A stretch of DNA of 64,000 nt. Source: Candidatus Zixiibacteriota bacterium. Its GTDB lineage: Bacteria > Zixibacteria > MSB-5A5 > GN15 > FEB-12. The position numbers were made by a program, and so were the translations under genes. The notes beneath the pieces were generated by a model. That model searched no databases and had not been told where the DNA came from. It worked only from the letters and a program-made list of their open reading frames with translations. This document shows positions 1 through 8,116 of this stretch, in pieces (position 1 is the first letter of the stretch; every line of letters begins with the position of its first letter). The stretch is from positions 124,001 through 188,000 of the forward strand of contig DAOSXA010000003.1 of the NCBI GenBank assembly GCA_035380245.1. The letters are read 5' to 3'.

Positions 1-917
1 TAGTGGATCGAAGCACAGAAATCATGGGCATTGTAGAAATCGCGCATTACCTGGGCCTCAGGTTCGGAAAACGGACCGGCGCCGCGATATATCTCCGAAG
101 CACCCTGCGTCGATGAACCGATGTCGTTGTAACCCCAGCCATAACCGAAATTGCGGTTAAGGTCGATGCCGTAGGAACCATCGCCGTTGTCTCGTCGATT
201 CTTGCGCCACATGCCGCCGCCGTCCGGATTAGTCAGTTCGTTATAGACGAAACCGTCCGGATTGACTACGAAAATTACCCAGATTTCGGTATTGTCGATG
301 ATGTTTTTAATATCGTACTGGTCGTGGAACGTCAGCAGTTGTTTCACGGTGTACAGCAGTATTTCATAGGTTATCACTTCGCGGGCGTGAATAAGACCGT
401 TGAGTTGTACCTCCGGTTCGTCTTCGTCGACCGTCACGTTGTCTGATATTTTCATCGCCACAATCGGGCGTCCCTCAAGACTGTGCCCGATCGTATCGAG
501 GAGAGCCAGGTCGGGGTATACGCTCACGAGTGAATCCGCTTCAGTCAGAATTTCATCGTAGGTATGAAAACCACCCATTGACTTGTTCGGATCGATCCGT
601 GCTCGGTTATACTCCTCACAGTTTTCGATCAGAACTTCGCCATGAAAACGTTCGATTAGAAGTTTGGTTTCATCATAGACGGCGACTACCTCCAGTGATG
701 AGTCCGGGTAATGTCTGACGACATCGAAACCGTAAGACTGGAATTCTTCAAGCAGATCCAACGCGACGGGAGGAACTTTGACCAATGCATGATTTTGATA
801 ACCTGATGATGGATCTGAATCGGCGGCTGATACAGCGCCAGGCAGGAGCGTCAATAGAAGACCGGCACTCAGGCAAACAGTGAGAAGGAGACGAACAAGA
901 CTAAAATTTTTGAACAT
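1..917 (-). CDS. Secreted M14 zinc carboxypeptidase (3' end cut by window edge)
   Basis: The frame opens at an ATG at 917 and runs without a stop off the left edge, giving about 305 residues. A signal peptide (MFKNFSLVRLLLTV..., cleavage near AVSAAD) is followed by a short propeptide-like region and then the M14 fold. The zinc motif HARE places ligands at H177 and E180. NPDGF, a basic WRKNRR stretch and GIDLNRNFGYGWG follow in family order, and the last complete residue, H305 in ASIH, is probably the third zinc ligand. The catalytic Glu and the rest of the domain lie outside the window. M14 enzymes remove C-terminal residues from peptides; this one should act in the periplasm or outside the cell, and may carry more C-terminal domains. 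The family call is secure. Substrate preference cannot be read. Confidence 0.93.
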   Translation of the reverse strand, partial: MFKNFSLVRLLLTVCLSAGLLLTLLPGAVSAADSDPSSGYQNHALVKVPPVALDLLEEFQSYGFDVVRHYPDSSLEVVAVYDETKLLIERFHGEVLIENCEEYNRARIDPNKSMGGFHTYDEILTEADSLVSVYPDLALLDTIGHSLEGRPIVAMKISDNVTVDEDEPEVQLNGLIHAREVITYEILLYTVKQLLTFHDQYDIKNIIDNTEIWVIFVVNPDGFVYNELTNPDGGGMWRKNRRDNGDGSYGIDLNRNFGYGWGYNDIGSSTQGASEIYRGAGPFSEPEAQVMRDFYNAHDFCASIH

Positions 918-1609
918 GGCTCATGGCTCCCGGATTGAGATTACTCATCATACTCAAATGACGGGCGATGACCGGGTTTCTTGCGCATCCCTGGTCGATA
1001 AGTGAGGGGGAAGCTCATCGACGAAGCATTAACAAGGGGCTGGACGGCTTTATGAGGAAATGTTGAAAAATACTAAGGGAGAATAATCCCTCTGACGCCT
1101 AATGTCAAATAGCTCCGTACTCGTTCCGTGAGTGACTCGATGTGGCCTGTATTATTGACATGTCAAACAAGGCGCAGGGCTTTTTTCAACAAATCCGGTC
1201 TGAAGATTCTCCTGGGTTTGGCGTTATTGCTTGTGTAACTATTCTCAGTAAAATGACGCGGATTTGAAACAAATGTTTAATGCCAGACGGTATTTATAAG
1301 TTGTTCTATCACCAGGTATTCCATTCTTGGCATCCACACCGGTTTGCCGATGATAAGTTATTGACAGTTCGTATGGTATGTGCTTTATTACCACTGTTGG
1401 TAATACCGATACCACTCAAGAAGCGACGATATAGATCTTCCGCTCTTTATTAGTGCAACAGATAAAACGAATCAATAACTGAAGCAGTTAGCGCTCGGGC
1501 TGAATTACAGTCTTGCTGTGCCTCTTGATCGGTAACTTCGGCGTTATCCAACGCGGAGAGCAGAATTCACCGTTGATGGGAAACTACATACCTGAGGAGG
1601 ACAAACTAT
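918..1609. other. Intergenic region between divergent genes
   Basis: About 690 bases without a credible gene. The region must hold the promoters of the leftward carboxypeptidase and the rightward secreted protein. It also contains a segment bounded by inverted TGTTGAAAAA (1062) and TTTTTTCAACA (about 1184-1194), matching the ends of another intergenic segment near 33.9-34.0 kb. Short reading frames in it have no family features. Confidence 0.6.
1361..1389 (+). promoter_or_regulatory. Candidate sigma70-type promoter for the dockerin-like secreted protein
   Basis: A perfect TTGACA at 1361-1366 is followed after 17 bases by TTTATT at 1384-1389, which matches 4 of 6 positions of TATAAT. This would give a leader of about 210 bases before the ATG at 1610. 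Seen in sequence only; the -10 box is weak. Confidence 0.4.
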
Positions 1610-4219
1610 ATGATGGGACAAGAGAGAGTGAGGAAGTTCTGTCTGGTCTGCGGTCTGGTACTCGTTTTGACCGTAGCTGTATTGGCCGGAACCGCCACCT
1701 GGCCAAATCGCTTCGTGAACATTACCAGTACTCCGGGTACGGAGCAAATCAATGCTGATGTGGCAAGAAATGAGATAATGCCGGGTGAAATTTATGCCGC
1801 CTGGACCGAGTTCACTGCCGCCGGGTTTGGTTTGTCGTCGATTGGCTATGGTTTTTCACCCGATAATGGACTCACCTGGGCATCGGCGATACAAACACCG
1901 CCGCTGCCGTATTCCTCGGAATGGAATCCAGCCCTGGCGGCAATTCCTACCGCAGGTTCACCGATAGGTGCGTTCATGCTGGTTGATGCAGCCTATGGCC
2001 CCGGAGTACCCTGGGTTACCAGCAATGGTATCGTGATGAGTGTTTCACCTGGAACCGGGGCGCCGTTTACCATGTCCGCACAGCTTTCCGCCAACACGCC
2101 GGGGATAAACTGGCTGGACTACCCCAATATCGATATTGACGACCACCCCTCTTCTACTCCGGCAACGAGCGGAGCGGCTCATATTGCCTGGGTTGAATAT
2201 CTCGATGCTTCAGGTGGTGATGCCGACGGTAATGGAAATCCTTTCGATGACCCGGGGCTCGATAATTACACGATCTGGTATGCCTATACACATACCAATC
2301 CGGCCAATATCCCTGCCTTTCCTATGTTCAGTGCTCCTGTTCCGATTTTCGGAGGATTAGTTGCCGGTAATCAACCGGCGGCTCAGCGTCCGGATCTGGC
2401 CGTTGCCGGGATCGGCAATGCGATTGTGCCGCAGGGAGGCGTTTATGTAACCTGGACCGATATCGGCACCCTTTATGTCGATGCTTCCATTGCTCCCGGG
2501 GCCGGTTTTGGAGCACTGGGAGGAGCCCCCGTTTTATTCCCCATTATGCCGCCGCCATCAGTCGTAGTACCGGGTATCAATATGGCCACGACAGCGAGTA
2601 TCGCAGTCGATGGATACGGCCCCTGCCCCGGGATGGTTTATCTGGTCTATGCCGATTATAGTACGGGAACCGATATGGACATCTGGTTTTTATCCAGTCC
2701 GACCGGTCTTCCGGGGGCCTGGATAGGACCGGTACGGGTCAATCAGGATCCGATCGGAAACGGTCTCGATCAATGGGCGCCGGAGATCGTGGTAGACCCG
2801 TTGACAGGTATGTTGTATGTCACCTACTACAGCCGTGAAAACGATCCCTCGAACACCAAAATTGAAACATGGGTTGCCATGTCCCCTGACTGTGGTGTGA
2901 CCTGGACGCCGACACGCATTTCTGATTCCGGTCCAACCCCGCCGCTATCGACTATCCCCATGCCTCCGGCGGTGTTTTATATCGGGGATTACCTGGGAGC
3001 GGATGCTAACTGGATCGATGGCTCAGCGTTCGTATGGAACGATGGACGCAATGGGATGGATCAGGATATATTCTTCGAGAATATAAAAACCTTCGACACT
3101 GATGGCGATGGTGTCCCTGATTTGACCGACAACTGTCTCAATATCCCTAATCCGGCTCAGGCGGACACAGACCTTGACGGGGTTGGCGACCTCTGTGACA
3201 ACTGCCCTTCCACGGCGAATCCATCACAAGTCGATACCGACGGTGACGGCCTTGGTGATTTGTGTGATCCCGACGATGACAACGACGGTGTGCCGGATGC
3301 CTCCGATATCAACCCGCTTGATCCTTACCTTTGCCAGGATGCCGACGGCGACGGTTGCGATGATTGTGGCATCGGTGTCGATGGTTTTGGACCGATGGCC
3401 GACAACACACCGCTTAACGACGGTCCTGATACCGACGGCGACGGCCTCTGTGATATGGGTGATCCGGATGACGACAACGACGGTGTGCCCGATGCCTCTG
3501 ATACTGATCCCTATAATCCGTTCGTTTGTGAGGACCTTGACGGCGACGGCTGTGACGATTGTGCCGTCGGCAATGACGGTTTTGGACCGATGGCCGACAA
3601 CATGCCGCTTAACGACGGTCCGGATACCGACGGCGACGGTCTCTGTGATATGGGTGATCCGGATGACGACAACGACGGTGTGCCTGATGCCTCCGACACT
3701 GATCCCTATAATCCTTTCGTTTGTGAGGACCTTGACGGCGACGGCTGTGACGATTGTGCCGTCGGCACCGATGGCTTCGGTCCGTTAGCCGATAATAATC
3801 CCGCTAATGACGGGACCGATACCGATGCGGATGGAATCTGTGATTTTGGCGATAACTGCATCGCCGTGCCCAATGCCTCACAGCTCAATTCCGATGCCGA
3901 CACGCTCGGTGATGCCTGTGACAATTGCCCGTTCGTCGACAACAACGACCAGGCCGATTCCGACAGCGACGGTATCGGCGATGCCTGTGATACGGGCGGT
4001 TGTTGTGTCGTTATGGGAGATATCAACAATGATGGCACCGGCCCGGACATCTCGGACCTGGTCTATCTGGTGTCGTATATGTTCTCCGGCGGTCCGACGC
4101 CTGTCTGCCTGGATGCTTGTGACATTGACGGCTCCGGCAGCGGACCGGATATCTCGGACCTGGTCTATTTAGTAACGTACATGTTCTCAGGCGGACCCGC
4201 TCCGGCGCCTTGTCCGTGA
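1610..4219 (+). CDS. Secreted protein with thrombospondin-3-like repeats and C-terminal dockerin-like pair
   Basis: An 869-residue exported protein; AGGAGG at 1595-1600 supports the start at 1610, or the adjacent ATG at 1613. A signal peptide ends near VLAGTATW. Residues of about 35-485 alternate Asp/Gly-rich beta strands and read like a sialidase/BNR-type propeller (DNGLTW, GVTWTP). Residues of about 490-800 are Asp-rich thrombospondin type 3-like calcium-binding repeats (DTDGDGVPD, DDDNDGVPDASD) built on a 65-residue period. The last 70 residues hold two dockerin-like units, GDINNDG...DISDLVYLVSYMF and CDIDGSG...DISDLVYLVTYMF. It probably sits outside the cell with a calcium-stiffened stalk. 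No catalytic residues were recognised, so an enzymatic role for the propeller is unproven. Confidence 0.85.
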   Translation: MMGQERVRKFCLVCGLVLVLTVAVLAGTATWPNRFVNITSTPGTEQINADVARNEIMPGEIYAAWTEFTAAGFGLSSIGYGFSPDNGLTWASAIQTPPLPYSSEWNPALAAIPTAGSPIGAFMLVDAAYGPGVPWVTSNGIVMSVSPGTGAPFTMSAQLSANTPGINWLDYPNIDIDDHPSSTPATSGAAHIAWVEYLDASGGDADGNGNPFDDPGLDNYTIWYAYTHTNPANIPAFPMFSAPVPIFGGLVAGNQPAAQRPDLAVAGIGNAIVPQGGVYVTWTDIGTLYVDASIAPGAGFGALGGAPVLFPIMPPPSVVVPGINMATTASIAVDGYGPCPGMVYLVYADYSTGTDMDIWFLSSPTGLPGAWIGPVRVNQDPIGNGLDQWAPEIVVDPLTGMLYVTYYSRENDPSNTKIETWVAMSPDCGVTWTPTRISDSGPTPPLSTIPMPPAVFYIGDYLGADANWIDGSAFVWNDGRNGMDQDIFFENIKTFDTDGDGVPDLTDNCLNIPNPAQADTDLDGVGDLCDNCPSTANPSQVDTDGDGLGDLCDPDDDNDGVPDASDINPLDPYLCQDADGDGCDDCGIGVDGFGPMADNTPLNDGPDTDGDGLCDMGDPDDDNDGVPDASDTDPYNPFVCEDLDGDGCDDCAVGNDGFGPMADNMPLNDGPDTDGDGLCDMGDPDDDNDGVPDASDTDPYNPFVCEDLDGDGCDDCAVGTDGFGPLADNNPANDGTDTDADGICDFGDNCIAVPNASQLNSDADTLGDACDNCPFVDNNDQADSDSDGIGDACDTGGCCVVMGDINNDGTGPDISDLVYLVSYMFSGGPTPVCLDACDIDGSGSGPDISDLVYLVTYMFSGGPAPAPCP
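3226..3810 (+). repeat. Three 195-bp in-frame tandem repeats (65 residues each)
   Basis: Corresponding points at 3286, 3481 and 3676 (start of ...GTGTGCC) are spaced exactly 195 bases, as are 3421 and 3616. The second and third copies are nearly identical at DNA level, with mostly third-position changes; the first is more divergent. They encode the calcium-binding stalk (DGDGLCDMGDPDDDNDGVPD...), so the array length may vary between strains. Confidence 0.9.
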
Positions 4220-4245
4220 TATATATAACGATCGAGTATGAAATA

Positions 4246-4277
4246 AGGCGAAGGGTCAATTGACTCTTCGCCTTTTT
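4246..4277 (+). terminator. Rho-independent terminator
   Basis: A near-perfect 14-bp stem (AGGCGAAGGGTCAA / TTGACTCTTCGCCT, one G-T pair) is followed by TTTTT. It lies 26 bases after the stop codon of the secreted dockerin-like protein and ends that transcript. Confidence 0.9.
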
Positions 4278-4325
4278 CGATGAGAGTAATTATATGGCCG
4301 GTCCGTTCCGGCCTCGGGACAAGCG

Positions 4326-4769
4326 TTATCCGCCCGCCCCTTCAACCTCGGTAGGATCACCGGCAAAGGCGCCGGCGTAAGCAGTTTTTCGATCCACTAT
4401 TACCGGTCGAATATCCATAACCGGGCCAAAGGTGTGTTCCTTGCCGGGAGGAGAGGCGATAACCTGGTTACCGGCTGCCTGCCAACCCTTGATACCTTCC
4501 TGATATGCGTAGACATTTTTCATCCCGAGGTTTTCGAGGCGTTCGACCGCCTGAGACGCCAACGTACACTCATAATCGTTGGAATAGACCACTATGATCG
4601 ACTCGGGATTCATGGTATGAGCGACACGGAAAACCAGCGAACCAAGGGGAGCGGTCTTGGCTCCGGGGATATGACTCTTTTCGTATTCAACATCGCCGCG
4701 AACATCGAACAAGGCCAGGGGGCCGTTGTCCAGGCGCTGTCTCAATTCATCGGTATTAATAGTCTTCAT
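4326..4769 (-). CDS. Rhodanese-like domain protein, catalytic Cys position occupied by Ser
   Basis: A single rhodanese domain of 147 residues from the internal ATG at 4769. That start is preferred because AAAGGA lies about 8 bases upstream; an ATG at 4802 would add 11 residues without a ribosome site. Family landmarks are the ALFDVRGDVEYEKSHIPGA motif and the C-terminal NVYAYQEGIKGW. Rhodaneses move sulfane sulfur through a cysteine right after the central strand. Here the expected VVYC reads VVYSNDYEC, with Ser at the usual site and a Cys five residues later. It may be a non-catalytic sulfur or redox binder, or may use the shifted Cys. There is no signal peptide, so it should be cytoplasmic. 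Confidence 0.85.
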   Translation of the reverse strand: MKTINTDELRQRLDNGPLALFDVRGDVEYEKSHIPGAKTAPLGSLVFRVAHTMNPESIIVVYSNDYECTLASQAVERLENLGMKNVYAYQEGIKGWQAAGNQVIASPPGKEHTFGPVMDIRPVIVDRKTAYAGAFAGDPTEVEGAGG

Positions 4770-5098
4770 TGTATCCATCCTTTCCGGATCGAAGCCGGTC
4801 ATTCATGGGGCTGTGATCCGAATTGCCTCTTCGTTATTTGAGGTCATTAACAAGACCGGCCGTCGAACGGTTCCCTTAAAATTAGATAAAATAGAGCAAT
4901 AATATCCATATTACGATTGTCGAGCCATTACGAAATGCCTTGATGGCTGCCCAAGCTGTTGTAATGGAAGAAAATAAGGTTGTCGGACAGTGACGTTCGG
5001 AGATGTTAATTATCAGGCGGAAAAGATTAAACGCCTGCGAGAGCCGATAACAATAGCCTGCCGACGTCGGCAGTATACCGGCGGGAAGATTATTCTAT
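4770..5098. other. Intergenic region, no gene seen
   Basis: About 330 AT-richer bases between two leftward genes. It should carry the rhodanese promoter and the 3' end of the TPR gene transcript. No RNA gene, repeat or convincing terminator was recognised. Confidence 0.5.
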
Positions 5099-7354
5099 TT
5101 ATGGACGGTTGTGCAGTCGAGCCAGGCGTACACGGGCATCATCTGCCTCCGGAACCGGGGGAGAGGCATTGCCCCAAAACTCGAGGAAACTTTCATAGGC
5201 CGCGGCTGCGTGCTCATAATCTCCGAATCCTTCGTAAGCCAATCCCGACAGGTATATTGCCTCGATGTCCCGAACCGCCCAAAGGTATTGTCGGTATCCT
5301 GTCGATCTCAGAAGCTCTCGATAAATCGAGACGGCATGTTCGTAGTCCCCTGCTTCCAGGTAGGCGCGAGCCAGTAAATATCTGACCGGGGAAGAACTGA
5401 ACATCGAATCGGCCGAAGTCAACAACGTTATGGCATTGTCATAATCACCGCTATATAGGGCGATTGCTCCGTAAGCATAAGCCGCTCCATAACGCATATA
5501 CGGCAATGAGGATATTTCCAACTGGTGCGCAATCTGCCGGGCCTGTAACTCATCACCGGCATACGCCGCATATTGAGCGGCAATATGGCGATAAGCTAAT
5601 CCCGGATTGGGCTGGATGGAGTCAATGCTCGCCGGGCATGATTCCAATATCCTGATCGCTTCATCGCCGTTGCCTTGCAAAGAAAGGAGTTCCGCCAACA
5701 GGAAGCGCTTTACCGCAAGGTTCAGCACCAGCTCATTTTCAAGGTCGAATGCCGTTGTTTCCCTGAGTTGCTGTGTCGCTTTTTTCAACTCACCTTTTCG
5801 AATCGAAAGGCATGCTCCATAGAGATGACCCTGGGCAACGAGAGTCGGATTGTCCGAAATCTGAAGATCGTGTATCAACTCTTCCGCTTGAGCATAATCA
5901 CCCAGGAGAATCAGGTTGCGAATCAGATGCATCCGGGAAGCGGCAAAGTTGGCATCGATCGTAAGAGCTTGCCGGTAACTCTCATTTGCTTCTTCGAGCT
6001 TGTTGCCGGCCGTAAGAATATCACCTCTGGTGTCGTAAGGATTGGCTTCATTCGGATCGATTTGAACATAGCGATCGGCAGTCTTTTCCGCCAGGTCAAT
6101 ACGTCCATCCATCAGGGCGGAGTATGCCAGCCGATTCAACGCTCCTTTGGACAAGGGGTCGATTTCGAGAGCACGTTCAGCCATAATGATCGATTCCTCG
6201 TACTCCCGCTTAAGACTCAGGAGTACCGCCAGTTGAATGAGCAGATCCTTCTCGTCGGGATAACGCTCAATGGCTGTGCGAAGATAGGTAATGGCGGTGG
6301 TTGTATCGCGCAGGACCAGTGCTTCATGACTGCGCACACGGTAACGATCAGGAGTACTGGTGTTGTCAATAAAGCGAATTGCCTTGCTGAGCATCTCAGG
6401 TTTGCCAAGAAGACTCAGGTAATAATAACCCATTGCAAAAGTGGAGTCGCAATCGACGGCCTTCTGAAAAGCCATTCGCGCTTCGTGATCGTAGGTATTC
6501 TCGAGGTAATTGAGGCCCTGCAGATAGTAGTTATAAGCTTCTTTCGAAGTCGTCGTATAATCGGCGATATGACGGTCAGGTTCATCGAGTGCCGCGCTGG
6601 GCAAAGCAAGATCGTTCTTAACCTGTATCGTCAACCGGTCAACCAGGCCGAACACATCATCGCCCGGTTTTCCTTCAATCCGCTGAGTAGCGACAACATC
6701 ACCGCTTTTAATCTCGGCTATCTGGGATGTAACCAGAAGCGGATCGCGCCGTACGACTGCTCCTGTCAGCATCCACTGGGCTCCGGATCGTTCGGCCAGC
6801 TCCGTAGCTTCATCGGCAGAAATCGGCTGGATCGGATCCAGCTCAATCGAGCGCATAAGATCATACAACCGTTGCGCCGATACTACCTGAACATAACGGG
6901 ATTCACCCAGGTCAGTGATGAGCAGAGTGGCGATGATTTCTCCTAAATCGTCGTTGCTGTCGGGTGCGGTCAGGTCGTCGAAATACATGACGATCATACG
7001 ATTCGAGGCTGCTACCAACTCATCGCCGGGACCGATTTCGGGATTCCAGGGCCAGGCAACGAGAATTGCCAGGATCAACACCGTCGCTACGGCCGGGAAT
7101 AATCGAAAGAATCGGTTATGACGGACAGGACTCGGTACGGATCCGTACGAGGCCAAAGATTCTATCTCGCCCTGTACCTGCCGATCATAACGCAAATGCC
7201 GAATGGTTTCCTCGAACTGGATCGCTTTCTCATAGCAGGAATCACATTCCAGCAAATGTATTTCAAGCTCTTCGCGGTCGGATTCCGACAGGATATCCAG
7301 TTCCAGCGCATAAAGCATTCGCTCATATCGTTTATCGCGACAAGGATCCGTCAT
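5099..7354 (-). CDS. Zinc-finger anti-sigma-like membrane protein with TolB/FlgO-like domain and TPR repeats
   Basis: The start at 7354 overlaps the upstream sigma-factor stop by ATGA and has GGAG 8 bases before it; a GTG at 7378 is less likely. The protein has 751 residues. An N-terminal HLLECDSC is the Hx3Cx2C motif of zinc-binding anti-sigma domains. A membrane helix follows at about residues 75-97 (AVATVLILAILVAW), then a domain resembling the TolB-N/FlgO-type region found in signalling TPR proteins (MIVMYFDDL...LITDLGESRYVQVV). From about residue 270 to the end there are many TPR units. The finger faces the cytoplasm, while the TPR part should be periplasmic. It probably holds the partner sigma factor and senses an envelope ligand, but the signal is unknown. 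Confidence 0.82.
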   Translation of the reverse strand: MTDPCRDKRYERMLYALELDILSESDREELEIHLLECDSCYEKAIQFEETIRHLRYDRQVQGEIESLASYGSVPSPVRHNRFFRLFPAVATVLILAILVAWPWNPEIGPGDELVAASNRMIVMYFDDLTAPDSNDDLGEIIATLLITDLGESRYVQVVSAQRLYDLMRSIELDPIQPISADEATELAERSGAQWMLTGAVVRRDPLLVTSQIAEIKSGDVVATQRIEGKPGDDVFGLVDRLTIQVKNDLALPSAALDEPDRHIADYTTTSKEAYNYYLQGLNYLENTYDHEARMAFQKAVDCDSTFAMGYYYLSLLGKPEMLSKAIRFIDNTSTPDRYRVRSHEALVLRDTTTAITYLRTAIERYPDEKDLLIQLAVLLSLKREYEESIIMAERALEIDPLSKGALNRLAYSALMDGRIDLAEKTADRYVQIDPNEANPYDTRGDILTAGNKLEEANESYRQALTIDANFAASRMHLIRNLILLGDYAQAEELIHDLQISDNPTLVAQGHLYGACLSIRKGELKKATQQLRETTAFDLENELVLNLAVKRFLLAELLSLQGNGDEAIRILESCPASIDSIQPNPGLAYRHIAAQYAAYAGDELQARQIAHQLEISSLPYMRYGAAYAYGAIALYSGDYDNAITLLTSADSMFSSSPVRYLLARAYLEAGDYEHAVSIYRELLRSTGYRQYLWAVRDIEAIYLSGLAYEGFGDYEHAAAAYESFLEFWGNASPPVPEADDARVRLARLHNRP

Positions 7355-7914
7355 TGTTCGTCTCCGCCGGTTAAACACCGGTTTAGGGCCGCTCGGGCGC
7401 GACTGAGAATAGTATATATATTAGTTCGGCTGAGACCGGTCCGGCGGCAGATCTCATCCATCTCATACCCTTCGTATGAAAGCCGAAGAATCTCGGCGTG
7501 GCGGACATTGACTCGATGTAATTTCTTGAGGCAGGCTATCAGTCGGCGCCGAAATTCCGGATCAGGAGTCCAGCCGCCGGGGGATGGGGTTTCAGTTTCG
7601 GACGTGAATCGATCCCGATAGCGGCCTTCTTTTCGGTAAAAGTCAACCAAACGGCTCTGGAGAATAGAATGTGCCCACGCAGAGAAACTCACCGTGATTT
7701 CAATATCACGGAAAGCGGCAGCTATGGTTGTGAGGGCATTCTGCACGATTTCCTCGCAGTCCTGTGGATTCATTACCTTGCGACGGACAAGATAATGAAA
7801 TCTTGCAGCAAGCAGTTCGAACAGCTGTTTTTCAGCGCGGCGATCACCTCTACCGGCCGCCTGGTATAACTCGTTGACATTCATGGATCGGAACTGTTTC
7901 TGATAGCTCATCAT
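7351..7914 (-). CDS. ECF-type RNA polymerase sigma factor
   Basis: A 187-residue sigma70-family protein of ECF size. Region 2 spans about residues 25-85 (HYLVRRKVMNPQDCEEIVQNAL, then SAWAHSILQSRLVDFYR). Region 4 lies at about 130-182 (EILRLSYEGYEMDEICRRTG, SRTNIYTILSRARAAL), a helix-turn-helix for the -35 element. It overlaps the downstream zinc-finger/TPR gene by 4 bases, the usual arrangement of an ECF sigma with its anti-sigma. The start at 7914 has only a weak ribosome site; an ATG ten codons on is possible. Target promoters cannot be read, though such systems often regulate themselves. Confidence 0.9.
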   Translation of the reverse strand: MMSYQKQFRSMNVNELYQAAGRGDRRAEKQLFELLAARFHYLVRRKVMNPQDCEEIVQNALTTIAAAFRDIEITVSFSAWAHSILQSRLVDFYRKEGRYRDRFTSETETPSPGGWTPDPEFRRRLIACLKKLHRVNVRHAEILRLSYEGYEMDEICRRTGLSRTNIYTILSRARAALNRCLTGGDEQ

Positions 7915-8040
7915 AGCCCTGCATACTGCTGTGAGCAGTCAACCGTATCAAATCTGCTCAATGCCTGTCACGTATAAGTTTACGGTGAATCCGGTATAAA
8001 TGTTCTGGGGACAAACGATAAAAAGGACCATTCGACGGGT

Positions 8041-8080
8041 AAAAAAGAACCGGGGTGCCCCGCAGTCCAGGCGCCCCGGT
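8041..8080 (-). terminator. Rho-independent terminator of the CHAT/subtilase operon
   Basis: Read on the minus strand, an 11-bp stem (ACCGGGGCGCC / GGCACCCCGGT, one G-T pair) is followed by TTCTTTTTTA. It lies about 40 bases after the subtilase stop and separates that operon from the downstream sigma module. Confidence 0.88.
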
Positions 8081-8116
8081 CTTGTCAAGTCAGCAGAGAT
8101 CCTGCTGTAACCACAA

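Noticed and set aside
3226..3810. Regular repeats as a possible CRISPR array
   Set aside because: The 195-base period has no short repeat/spacer structure, stays in frame, and encodes calcium-binding repeats.
5675..6946. 423-residue plus-strand reading frame
   Set aside because: It lies antisense to the well-supported zinc-finger/TPR gene, has no ribosome site or family features, and reads as a shadow of the codon pattern of the real gene.
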